Origin: Verticillium longisporum
Taxonomy: Eukaryota > Ascomycota > Sordariomycetes > Glomerellales > Plectosphaerellaceae
Length of the DNA: 64,000 bases
NCBI GenBank assembly: GCA_019188255.1
Contig: JAETXT010000001.1
Span: 3,720,001 to 3,784,000, forward strand
Direction of reading: 5' to 3'
In this document: piece by piece, positions 12,580 through 22,080 of the stretch
How the letters are laid out: each line of letters begins with the position of its first letter
Numbering within the stretch: position 1 is the first letter of the stretch
Made by a program: the position numbers and the translations under genes
The notes under the pieces: model-generated
The model's input: only the letters and a program-made list of their open reading frames with translations
Database searches by the model: none
Told to the model about the DNA's origin: nothing

Positions 12580-14389
12580 ATGGAACTGAACCCTGAAACC
12601 ATCGATACGGTCATTCACCCTACGGCAGTGTTAAAGAGAACCACAGTCCCACCATCTCAGCTTAAGAAGAAGGCTCTCTCGCCCCTCCCCGCAGATATCA
12701 CCTGGGATCTCTCTCAGCTGAACCCCAAGAACCGTATCGATAGTCTCGCGCCTCTGGTCACCCCATACTGGAGGATCGATGGCTGCACATCATGGGGTTC
12801 ACAATACTATGCCACGCCTCTTTTCATGGCGTCTGTGCCCCCCATGAGAATTGACGTCTTCGTTCCCGAGCTGTCTCTTCAGACACGTTTTGTCCGAGAC
12901 CTACTTGAGCTGGATCAGGCATTCCACACGAAAGATCGAGTCAGAGTTTCTCGACTCTCGGTATCGATGCACATACTCCGACGACTACAGATCTGGACCA
13001 TGACCATCGGCGGAGCCGATCAGGAGTTCACCAACGGTGACGGACCAACGCGTCGTCGTACTCGCTCCGAACGACTCGAGTATGCAGAAAAGTACCTGTG
13101 CCATCTCCCGTTTGGTTCCCGCATCATTTTCGATCGTCTTTCTCTGGACATCAAGCAGATAAACATTACAGTCGTCCCAACCTTTGCTCTGGAAGTTTAC
13201 CATTTCTCTGTGCGGCAATTCGAGGCTGCTTGGGGACATGATGTCACACTCCCGCCTTGTATCAACATTACGCAGGTGCAGCTTGTTGAGCAAATACACG
13301 ACAGCACATCTATCGTGCGAATCGACGGCCAGTCTTATATCTTCAAGGCTCTGACAAGCTTTCCAAAGTACCTGTACCACGAGTTACGAATTCTACTCAC
13401 CACAAAACCGCACCCAAACATCGTGTCTCGGCCTGTCCACCTGGTCACAAAACGGACGAGATTCGGAGGAAAGAACGCTGTGCTTGGCTTCACGTTGGAG
13501 CTGCATCGGCACGGTACAATGCGTGATATTGTGCCGTTCCTCGGTTCCAGTAACACCCTGACGACCGAAGAACAGTTCAAGTGGGCAGATCAAATCACTT
13601 CAGCTCTGCTTCATTTCAGAGAAACCTCGGGCACATTCTATCCCGACCTTCGACTGGACAACATAGTGCTGTCTGAATCCAGAGATGCCATCATGGTCGA
13701 CTTTGAGCAGCGCGGTGTTTGGTGTGAGTTTGCATCGCCAGAAGTCAATGCCATCGAGTACATGCGGATTCTTGCCACAGCCGAAAACCCCCTTTGATGT
13801 GACGAGTTCGCAACAGCCCTACCGTGACATCATGGAGCGCATCTGTCCTGAATACGAAACACTGACACGAAACGAAAAATACGACAACTATACCAGCAGC
13901 TATAACGTGTCCTGGGAGTCCCTGACGCCCCGCGAACAAGAGGCATCCGAGGTCTACATGCTCGGCAGAGTACTCTGGTGTCTTTTCGAGGGCGTCAGTG
14001 CGCCACAAAAAGCAACAATCTGGGTCTCCTACCGTTGGGAGTCTCACCTACAGTTCCCCGAGTATCAGCGAACGCCGCCACGGCTACGGCAGCTCATTGA
14101 CCAGTGCACCAAGGGCCGTCGCGAGACGCTCGACAGTCAAATACTTCGTGTCGGCAACAAGCTCGTACTACGCGCCGACCTGGAAGCCAATGTGGACACC
14201 AACCCCGAGGTGCTCAGCAAAGTGGCGCGGGACTGGTGGGAGAAAGAAGTCGGTTGGGCGGAGAAGTACCTGGCGGACAGAGAGGCAAAAAAACAGAATG
14301 GGACGTGGGATGATAACCCATATGATCGACTATCGATTCGACAGGTTCTCCAGAGCCTTGACTCCATTCGAGCAGAGATCATGGTGTAG
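12580..14389 (+). CDS. Divergent protein-kinase-like protein
   Basis: The start is the ATG in ACCACCATGG at 12580, a good fungal context. The frame runs to about 13790 and resumes one base out of register to a TAG at 14387. A run of five C at 13788-13792 is probably one too long; with four C the product is about 602 residues. Kinase-fold landmarks are visible: Lys256 in YIFKAL (beta-3 Lys), Glu in YHELRIL (helix C), FYPDLRLDNIVL at 353-364 in place of HRDLKxxN (Asp356 and Asn361 kept), VDFE at 373-376 in place of DFG, and SPE at 386-388. A Trp-rich C-terminal extension follows. The His and Arg of HRD and the Gly of DFG are replaced, so it may be a weak kinase or a pseudokinase. It resembles fungal 'protein kinase-like domain' proteins; the role is unknown. 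Confidence 0.7.
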
Positions 14390-15019
14390 TGGTGGGCCAA
14401 GAGGCAGAAATTTGGCATACGACTAACGCAGTAACGTCTACTCTTATGGGCAGTTCTTAGTGCCACCCCTACGTAATCTTTAGTACCCGAGCAACCAAAC
14501 AAGGCAGCGGCATTGGCACCCCGCTGCCTCGCATTTCCTCCTTCCTCTCGATCTCATGCTTTGGTCATTAGTATAGTCTTGACGCTGTAGCGTGCTCTAT
14601 CAGTAACGCAAGGGACTGGACCATCAGATCGTGACGAGAGAAGGTATTCATTGTAAGCGCTACCAACGTCAAGCGAAGCCTTTTACCAATAGCAGAGAGA
14701 AACATGTATGCCGTCTGTTCCACGCCATGGTGTGCTCGGAAATTTGAGAAAGAAAAAGGGGCACAACTAGCAGGACCTGCTGACACGATGATGAAAAAGA
14801 AGGACAGAGAGAAAGAGACCCAGATACGGGAATATGAACGTCGAAAGAAGGAAATCGACTTAAAACAGAGAGGAGGAGCTATGCCTATTCCCTCCCATCA
14901 TTGCAAACCCCCCCTCAACCCCCACCCCCCAAAAAAAGCAGGCCGGAAGCGCCGGCGTCTCTGGCCCGCTGGATTGGGTGCGCCAACTCGCTCACTCGCT
15001 CGCTACGCAGCTCGGCAGC
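14390..15019. other. Intergenic, 3' ends of two convergent genes
   Basis: About 630 bp between the stop of the kinase-like gene and the stop of the SWIM gene. It includes a C-rich patch followed by seven A near 14930 and otherwise shows nothing recognisable. Confidence 0.5.
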
Positions 15020-16441
15020 TCACTTGACCCTCTTAGACCCGCGGCCCTGAGGCCCTTGTCCGCCGGAGGGGTCCTGCCTCTTCGATCCGCTGCCGCTCCG
15101 CGCGGGCTTCTTGAGACTGGCGAGCAAGCGCGACAGCTTTTCGGCGTAGGCAGCCGGGGCGCCGTGGACACCAATGGCCTCAGCGACGGTCTCGAGATCG
15201 GACAGGAAAGGGGCTGCCGCGTCGGGGAGGAGGAGGAGGGTGTCGATGATAAAGTTGGGCCGGGCCGCGTCGCCGATGAGACGGGCGTAGAGGTTCCGGT
15301 CGAGAAGGGTCGGGCCCGGGTGGGCGTCGCGGTTCCGGGCGGTGACGGCGGCGAGGATGCGGACGAGGGCGCGCGCTGCCGAGGTGCGTTCGCGGGACGT
15401 GAGGGGGGCGTCGCGCTTGAAGATTGTCGTGTTGATGAGGGTCGTCACGCCGACGATGTGGTGCGCTGCCCAGGCCACGTTGCGAGGGCCCTCGCGGGAC
15501 GCGGAGGAGGAGGAGGTGTTGGGGCGGGCGGAATAGGCGTCCAGGTCGCGGAGGACGCGACGGACTCGCTGCTCAAATTTGTTGAAGGGGTCTTTTATGG
15601 GATCTGAAGAGCGAGCGCGGGAAAGAAAGTAGTGGAAGAAGTCGTTGTTGTCGAGGAGCATGCGGAAAATGGTACACTCAAGGTCGCGGCGCTTAATGAT
15701 GTTGGTGCCGGGCGTAGGGTCGGTAAATATATCTTCACGATACTCTTCGGGATCAACAGCGGCAACTGAGGCCAGGAGCTCACGAGCTTCTTGCACTCGA
15801 GATGGATCAAGATCTTCGTCATCGTCGTCATCATCGTCATCATCGCCGGAATCGGGGTGAACGACTCGACAGCGCAGGCTGTCGGCGAGAACGTCGAGGT
15901 GAAAATCAGAGATGCTCGAAAAGGGATCGCCGACCTCCTCGGCGAACCCCTTCGACGTCATGGTCAAGGGTGAAGTAGGGTCCTGGTCGTAAAGGGTTTG
16001 CTTGACCAGCTGATCCAGCAGCCAGAGCAAATGCTTGCAAGGTCCGTTTTGTTTGCCGCAAGAGCATCGAGGCGTCGGGAACTTGCTCTCCGATGAGCCG
16101 ATACGAATAGACCTGGGCACCATCTCTGTCATCTGAAAAGCATAAGTGTCGTCCTGTAGACGACAGTACTGCAATGACAGTCTTGGGGGGTCCTTGAAAG
16201 CTTCTCGGACCGTAGAGCGGGTTTCGTCCGAGAGCCTGTCGATCTTGTAAGTGAGCTTTGTGGGCGACCTCACTATGGCAGGGGTCTCATCCTCGGCGCT
16301 CGAGTCTTCCGAGTCGCCTTCAGGGTCTGAACTCGACTCGGTCTCTGAGATATCCAGGGGAAGCCGATGTGTTTGTGATTTCGATGTTGAAGCCATGTCT
16401 TCAAGTGATAGCTTGCTAAACCTGGAGACGGGAGCAGACAT
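15020..16441 (-). CDS. SWIM-type zinc finger protein
   Basis: A single uninterrupted frame of 473 residues. The ATG at 16441 is chosen because the frame further upstream has only a TTG and an unlikely composition. A SWIM zinc-binding motif (C-x-C-x6-C-x-H) is at Cys126, Cys128, Cys135 and His137 (CSCGKQNGPCKH). It follows a Ser/Glu/Asp-rich N terminus (residues 32-52). A run of nine Asp lies after the middle, and the C terminus is basic, ending in GSKRVK. SWIM domains are known to bind zinc and often mediate DNA or protein contacts, for example in Shu2/Sws1 recombination factors and MULE transposases. Here no transposase domain or nuclease motif is visible. The role is unknown; nuclear location is an inference from the basic tail. 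Confidence 0.75.
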   Translation of the reverse strand: MSAPVSRFSKLSLEDMASTSKSQTHRLPLDISETESSSDPEGDSEDSSAEDETPAIVRSPTKLTYKIDRLSDETRSTVREAFKDPPRLSLQYCRLQDDTYAFQMTEMVPRSIRIGSSESKFPTPRCSCGKQNGPCKHLLWLLDQLVKQTLYDQDPTSPLTMTSKGFAEEVGDPFSSISDFHLDVLADSLRCRVVHPDSGDDDDDDDDDEDLDPSRVQEARELLASVAAVDPEEYREDIFTDPTPGTNIIKRRDLECTIFRMLLDNNDFFHYFLSRARSSDPIKDPFNKFEQRVRRVLRDLDAYSARPNTSSSSASREGPRNVAWAAHHIVGVTTLINTTIFKRDAPLTSRERTSAARALVRILAAVTARNRDAHPGPTLLDRNLYARLIGDAARPNFIIDTLLLLPDAAAPFLSDLETVAEAIGVHGAPAAYAEKLSRLLASLKKPARSGSGSKRQDPSGGQGPQGRGSKRVK

Positions 16442-16730
16442 TGGAAGAAGAAAGGAACAAGGAAAGGTTGACTGTCGGGATGAGGTGGGAAGGAGGTTAT
16501 TCAAGTCAGGTGTTTTGGCGGACTTGCACTTATACTTGACTGATGTCAAACGTTGGGACCAAGATGGCTCAGAACAGGCCCCCAGTCCGTTGGTGGCTTC
16601 CTCTTGATCGAGGCTAGAGCAACCGGCAGAGCAAGATGATTGCTCCTCCGATGGACGGGGCTGAAGGCAGTTGTCAAGCGGTCCCAGTCAACCAGAGGCC
16701 ACAGAAACTGTCCCACGGTGGTTGGCAAAG

Positions 16731-16775
16731 TCCTACCCTACCCACGTAGGTAAGGTACCTAAGGTAGGTAGGTGA
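16731..16775. repeat. Cluster of TAGGTA / TACCTA motifs
   Basis: Within 45 bp there are CCTACC, TAGGTAAGGTACCTA and AGGTAGGTAGG elements that form overlapping inverted and direct repeats. The same motif recurs in other noncoding parts of the window and is not seen in the coding exons examined. Confidence 0.6.
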
Positions 16776-18766
16776 GACAAGAATAGTCCACGTCTGAAAG
16801 TGGAAAGAGGGCAAGCTGGCGCCTGATGAGTCTGGGTACCTGACGCAACATGACATTGTTCGGAGGCTGTGAGAGGTCTCTTTTCGACAGCCTGAAGATG
16901 CACATGAGAGGATGAGGGTCTTGCAAGGGGATGGTGGACGTTTGACAGGTGCTTCTGCAAGGATGCGGGTGGGTCGTTCGAAAGTCAGCTCCAGTACTAT
17001 GACGGCATCTAGGGAGGGATCGTAGCGGTCGGATCTTCCAGTTCTGGTGCTTGGAGGGCCGGGTGTACGGGATGGAAGTAGAGAGCCCGGTATGGCATCG
17101 TTAGTCTGGTCATCGTTGGTGGTGGTGATGATGATGATGATGGTGGTGAGGACGACATCGAGGAGGCCCATTATGTGGCCTGGTCCATGGCAAGTGGAGT
17201 GGAAGTCGAGTTCGGCGGCCACTGGCGGGCCGGCATGGGGCTTGGAGAGGCCCTGAAGCAGGCCCTGAAGCTCCCTGAGCGAGGAGCCCTGGGGATGCCC
17301 CAGAGACCGCCGTTGGAGCGTCGCCATTGGCTCCTGTGCGGTCCCGTCTCAGAGGCCTCACCAACCTGTTGGTCAGGCTGCCTGCCCTGTCCGACCTACG
17401 GCTGCCTATAAAGAGGACCCAACCCTGCAACGGGCCTCCTTCGATGCGACCGCCTTCGCACCTCAACACCACTCATTGCCAGCCGTTTCCGTCGTCTCCC
17501 CTCTTTTTCACAGCCATGATGCGGCCACTGGAGGCGGCCAGACTTGCCAGCACCAGGGCCTCACTGTGCCTTTCGACACACATCAGTGTACACCGACATG
17601 GCTCTTCTTCCATCCTTCCATCCTTCCGGCCTCGCAGCGTCTGCCGGTCAAGTGACGAGGGACCCACGAGGCTGTGCTGGAAGGGTGATCTGACTTGACT
17701 TGAGGCGAGAGAAGCAAGCTCCCCCACAAGGCTCGCTACCTCTCTACCTACCTTAGCTTGCTACACTTGTACACACAGTCACAGGCCAAGTCCAGGCACC
17801 TACCGGCGCCTCCGAACACCACGTCGCCATGTCGCCCTCTTGCTTACCCGTCGACTCTAGGGCGTCGATGGCCTCAATCCCAACTGCCCTTTGGATACCA
17901 TGAATACCTCGACTGGCGGCCTCCCATGCTGGCCAACGCGGCTGCCGGGCATGTTCATTATCGTGACAGCATTCAGATCGGCACGCCGCCCTGTCCTCGA
18001 CTCTCACGGGTGGTGCACACCGAGGCGTCTATCGCGCTTCCCCCCTCATCTTTGACGCACCGTGACACGTTTGTTTCTATTTGGGGGCCATCCCGCCAGA
18101 CTGGGTGCCCCCCCGACCTGATGGCGATCGGGGCCGCCCTCCGCCCCCCTTCCAGTGCCGGAAGGAGCCAGCGGCTGACATTCAAAGGACAATGTCTTTG
18201 TCTGTGGGCGCGGGACGTCTTATGAGTCGCCAGAGTCCACGAGGCGTTGGGCCGCCAGGCCACCCATTTCCATCGCGGAGCTGCGCGTTTCGAGGCCTTT
18301 GGCTGGGGGGATGGGGGTCTTCGCGATCCGGGCCAGAGGCCACAGGGCCGCTTGAGAGACCGCATTGGCCGGCGTCAAGGGAAGGCTGAATGCGCGCTTC
18401 TTGGGCTTTACACGTGAGAACATGTGAGGTCAGCCAACTAGAAGGACGGTCTGGCGATGTATGACGAGACGGTCAGGGTCAGCCCATGGGCCAGACGAAG
18501 GAAGGCGTTATTGACTCTGGTCGCCCGTTTGTGGGAGCAATGCCACCACCCAAGGCGGCATTCTGGCCCTGCCCGGAGTGGCAGTCATCGAAACTCAGAG
18601 GCACCTTGCGCTTACAGTCCTGAGGCCGTCCCCGGCGGCCCTGTATTTCGCCCTCTGCCGTGCCATACCCAACTGACCAGCGTCTGGTTCAGAAGGCCGA
18701 GTCAGGCCTTTGTGCACTTTGACATTGATGCTGGTGGTCAGCAGACCGCTCCACTGGCTCTCTACC

Positions 18767-18818
18767 TTTCCCTTTCCCTCTCTCTCTTTCTCTCTCTCTC
18801 TCTCCCTCTCTCTCTCCC
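18767..18818. repeat. TC microsatellite
   Basis: An almost pure pyrimidine tract of CT and CCT units about 50 nt long, in noncoding DNA upstream of the tRNA gene. Confidence 0.9.
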
Positions 18819-19034
18819 GAGTAGACTTTGGTGCCCTGGCTCCCTGCACAAACCCAGAGTGAAACTGCCGAATAGGGAAATGGGAGCCAAAAGCCGCCGG
18901 GCCCGGTCCTAAGTGCCCACACCCGGAGGAACCCCAAAATGTGCCCCATTCGATCATTTCTTCTGTTTCTCCAGCCTGGTCCCCGCCTCGAGCCCTACCT
19001 GTACCCACCACCACAACCGGTCGAACATCAACCA

Positions 19035-19124
19035 TCCCTGGTGGCCCAGCTGGTTAAGGCGTCCGACTGTTAAGACAAAACTTGGCAAATCGGGAGATCG
19101 ACAGTTCGATCCTGTCTCGGGGAG
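19035..19124 (+). tRNA. tRNA-Asn(GUU), intron-containing
   Basis: The acceptor stem TCCCTGG pairs with TCGGGGA (two G-U pairs), followed by discriminator G. The D arm has GCC/GGC with GGTTAA in the loop. The anticodon stem TCCGA pairs with TCGGG, and the loop carries anticodon GTT at 19069-19071. A 16-nt intron (19073-19088) sits directly after position 37, the canonical site for nuclear tRNA introns. The T arm is GACAG-TTCGATC-CTGTC with perfect pairing. A TTTTT Pol III terminator follows at about 19132. The mature length is 74 nt. Confidence 0.92.
19073..19088 (+). other. tRNA-Asn intron
   Basis: Sixteen nucleotides between positions 37 and 38 of the tRNA. Removing them restores a seven-nucleotide anticodon loop. 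It would be cut by the tRNA splicing endonuclease. Confidence 0.85.
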
Positions 19125-19516
19125 GTCAATACCTTTTTGGCGTCGTCTCTACGATTATGTGCCACAGGAGGTTTGGTCTTGTTTTACAACTCATGGGCAG
19201 TTTGGGGGCTCGAAGTCTCACTTTCGCTAGCCTCGTAGGCTGGCAGGCAGGGACTGGAGAAGACGGGCTGAGATGTGGTCCACCATGCTCGTAGCCTGGA
19301 CACGAACGACTTGCTCTCGAGGACAGTGCATCAGAGACAGGTCAACAAAATGGGGAACAAGGTCACATCACGTACACCACTGCCTGAAGCATAGAAGAAA
19401 AGACGAGTCAATTCGGGCTCGTTGGCCACGGCCATCAAGTATAAAACGCCGATCCCATGCAAATGCAACAATGATGATGACGAATGCTTCTGCTGCTGCT
19501 GCTTAAATCCCCCCCA
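19125..19516. other. Intergenic, tRNA terminator and sulfate permease 3' end
   Basis: About 390 bp holding the T run that ends the tRNA gene and the 3' flank of the permease. A GCTGCTGCTGCT patch lies just before the permease stop. No gene is seen. Confidence 0.5.
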
Positions 19517-22080
19517 TCAATGCGTCGTCGACGAATCCTGCACCTTGTCCTGAATCTGCGCCTGGACATGCTCCTCCCGGGCCTCGACGTTGGCAATGGC
19601 GCTCTGCATGGCGCTCGTCAGATCGACGTGGAACAGCGGCCTGTTGAGACCGTGCACGACGACGCCGCGCCGCTTCGTTCCGACGTGGACGTTCGTCCTG
19701 CGATCAGCCGACCCGCTCGCCTTGCGCGGCTCGTCCTCGTCGTCGGCGAGCTTGAGCGCCGCCTCCTCGTCGGCGGCCCGGCTGAGCTGCGACGCAAACT
19801 CGCGCTGGTTGGCCTGCTTCTCGGCGACGGCGGCGGCCGAGTCGGAACCGCCAATCTCGGCGACGCTGAAGATGGAACGCCAGCGGTGCTGCATGCCCGA
19901 GTGGCTCTCGGTCGGGTAGCCGAAGCCCGCGGCGGCGAGGGCGCGCTTGGTCCAGCGGTTGTTGATGCAGGCAATGTGCCAGTCGACGACATCGGGGACG
20001 CGTAGCGGTCGAGCTGGTTGCGGACGTCGATGAGCTGCTGGACCGACGTGATGTCGACGTTGTTGACCGAGCTGAAATCGAGGATGACGGCCTTGAGAGT
20101 CGGGCGGCCCTCGACGGCGTGACGCTGCGCCGCGGCCTTGGTGGCCTTGCGAGAGGGGCCAGGGTCGTTCCAGGGGCGATCGGCGAGCTTGTCAAAGGTC
20201 TCCAGGTTTGTGCGGCGGGTGCGGGCAAAGATGTAGTCGGCGAGATACTCGAGCGAGTGCGCGGCGTTGGGGTAGTTGAAGCCCTCAGAGAAGCGGTAGA
20301 TGAAGATGCCGGGATAGGGGTTATCGAGTTCAACCTCGGGGTTGGAGCCGTCGCCATGGTCCACGGGGAGGAAGACGTTGCGAGCGGCGTTGTCCTGAGG
20401 GTCGAAGGTGCCGTACTCGCCAACGATCTGGCGGTGGTCCTCGCCGATGACGTGGTCACCAATCACGGAGTGAATCTTGACCTTGCCAAGGATGCGGCCC
20501 CTGCCACGAAGGATTCGCCAGAAGAGCATGGCAGCCGAGATGGCGACCGTGGCGTAGATGCCGTTCTCAATTGACGAGAAGATGGTGACAAAGACACCAA
20601 TGAAGAAGATGATACATTCGAGCGGGGACACGCGCCAAAATCCGTAGACGGTGTTCGGGGGCGTGATCAAATCGCCGACGGCGTGGATAATGACGGCCGA
20701 GAGCGATGCGCTGGGAATGTAGAAGAAGACGGCAGTCAGGGCATAGATGGCGAGCAGCACGACGAGACCAGTAATGACACCAGCAAACGGCGTCTTGACA
20801 CCGGCCTTGGACTTGATGGCAGTTCGGCTGAAAGAACCTGTCGAGGGGAAACCGCCGAGGAAAGGGGCAAAGATGTTGGTGACACCAATGGCCACAAACT
20901 CCTGGGAAGGGTCGACCTGGTAGTTGTTGACACGGCCGAAAGACTTGGAGATGGCAATGTGCTCGATGACCAAGACGATGACGGTGGCTGGAAGCTCTGA
21001 TGCGAAAGCGGAGATGAGACCCTGGTCCATGCGAGGCACACCGACGTCCTGGAAGCCTCGCGGCACGTTGCCGAGGATCTTGAAGAGGGGTGCTTGCGCC
21101 TGTTCATGTTGACGAGCCAGCTGATCATGGTGTACAGCAGAATGACAAAGGCGGTGCGCAGGGTAGAGAGGAAGAAGAAGAGGCGCTGGCGAGCGGGCCA
21201 CCTCTTGGCGGCGTACGAGCAGGCGGAGCGAATCACGTACAGCATGGTCAACGCTGACAGGCCCATCGCGGCGTCCATCTTCGTGCGGCCCAGGCCCTTC
21301 AAGGTGTTGATGAAGACCTTGTAGGTAGCCTCCCTCGTCGAGAAGCCCTTGATGCCCATCATGGTGGGCGTTTGGCCGACAGCGATGCTGATGGCAGAAC
21401 CGGTCATGAAGGCGGACAGGGACGTGAGAGAGATGACGTTGACGATCCAGCCCATGCGGATGAGGCCGATGAACAGCACGATAGCACCAGAGATGATGGC
21501 GAGGGCCGAGGCGATCTCATGGGGTGCATATTGCGGGAATTCGTCACGCGTCCTGCTGATAATGTTGCCGACGACGGTCGACAGAACAGCGACGGGCTAA
21601 GACTTTGTCAGCCTCTGTCGTCCCACGACAACTACCTACTTGAAACAGAAGAGGAAAACTTACACCAATGGTGATATCCTTGGACGTGGCGAAGAACCAG
21701 TAGATGAGGACACCCATGAAGGAGGAATACAGGCCAAACTCCGGGTCGAGGTTCGCAAGCAGTGCGTAGGCCATGCCCTGCGGCACGACGACAGCGCCAA
21801 CGGTGATACCGGCAACCAAGTCACCAATGAGCCAGCCGACGTTGTAGTAGCCGATCCAGTTGACAAAGGGGAACAGCGACTTGACGTATTTCCTGCAGAA
21901 CTCGGCGTCGGGCACAAGCTCGGCAAGCCATTCGGCCGACGTGGGCTGCTCCTCAACGAAGCTCTGGGTGGATATGACAGACTCGCCGCGAAGCATCGCC
22001 TCCTGAGGCTCATTCTCCTGGAGCTTGATGCCCAGGACCTTGGCCAGGCCGTGGCCAATCTTGATTCGTGTGCTCGTCAT
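19517..22080 (-). CDS. SulP-family sulfate permease
   Basis: Exon 1 is 22080-21664 and exon 2 is 21596-19517; the intron has a GTAAGT donor and a TCTTAG acceptor. The product of about 832 residues has the SulP core: GYYNVGWLIGDLVAGITVG, VVPQGMAYALLA, several hydrophobic helices with QTPTMMGIKGF and SFGRVNNYQ, then a cytoplasmic STAS domain (VILDFSSVNNVDITSVQQL) and a charged tail. Known members (yeast Sul1/Sul2, Neurospora Cys-14) import sulfate across the plasma membrane. Two reading-frame breaks occur: at 21087-21090, inside a conserved loop (NRRKHPLFKILGNVPRGF expected), and at 19994-19997, in the STAS domain (DRYASPDVVDWH expected). In each, a G run on the plus strand appears one base short, so the gene is probably functional in the organism. 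Confidence 0.85.

Larger units (their letters stand above)
16442..19034. other. Intergenic region, no protein gene seen
   Basis: About 2.6 kb before the tRNA. It contains the SWIM gene promoter, a cluster of TAGGTA/TACCTA motifs at 16731-16775, a GATGAT repeat near 17126-17150, another TACCTACC cluster near 17745, and a long TC tract at 18767-18818. Open frames on both strands (for example 16674-17327 minus) have compositions expected of chance. Confidence 0.5.

Noticed and set aside
16674..17327. Frame of 217 codons (-) with an Ile/Thr run
   Set aside because: The Ile/Thr run is the translation of a GAT/GGT microsatellite; nothing else supports a gene.
19704..20462. Ser/Thr/Arg-rich frame of 252 codons (-) overlapping the permease
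   Set aside because: It lies within the STAS half of SulP in a shifted frame and has the composition expected of an out-of-frame G/C-rich exon.
19980..21100. Programmed ribosomal frameshifting as the cause of the permease and Ubr1 breaks
   Set aside because: No slippery heptamer with a downstream structure was seen, and the breaks occur in many unrelated genes at plain C/G runs.
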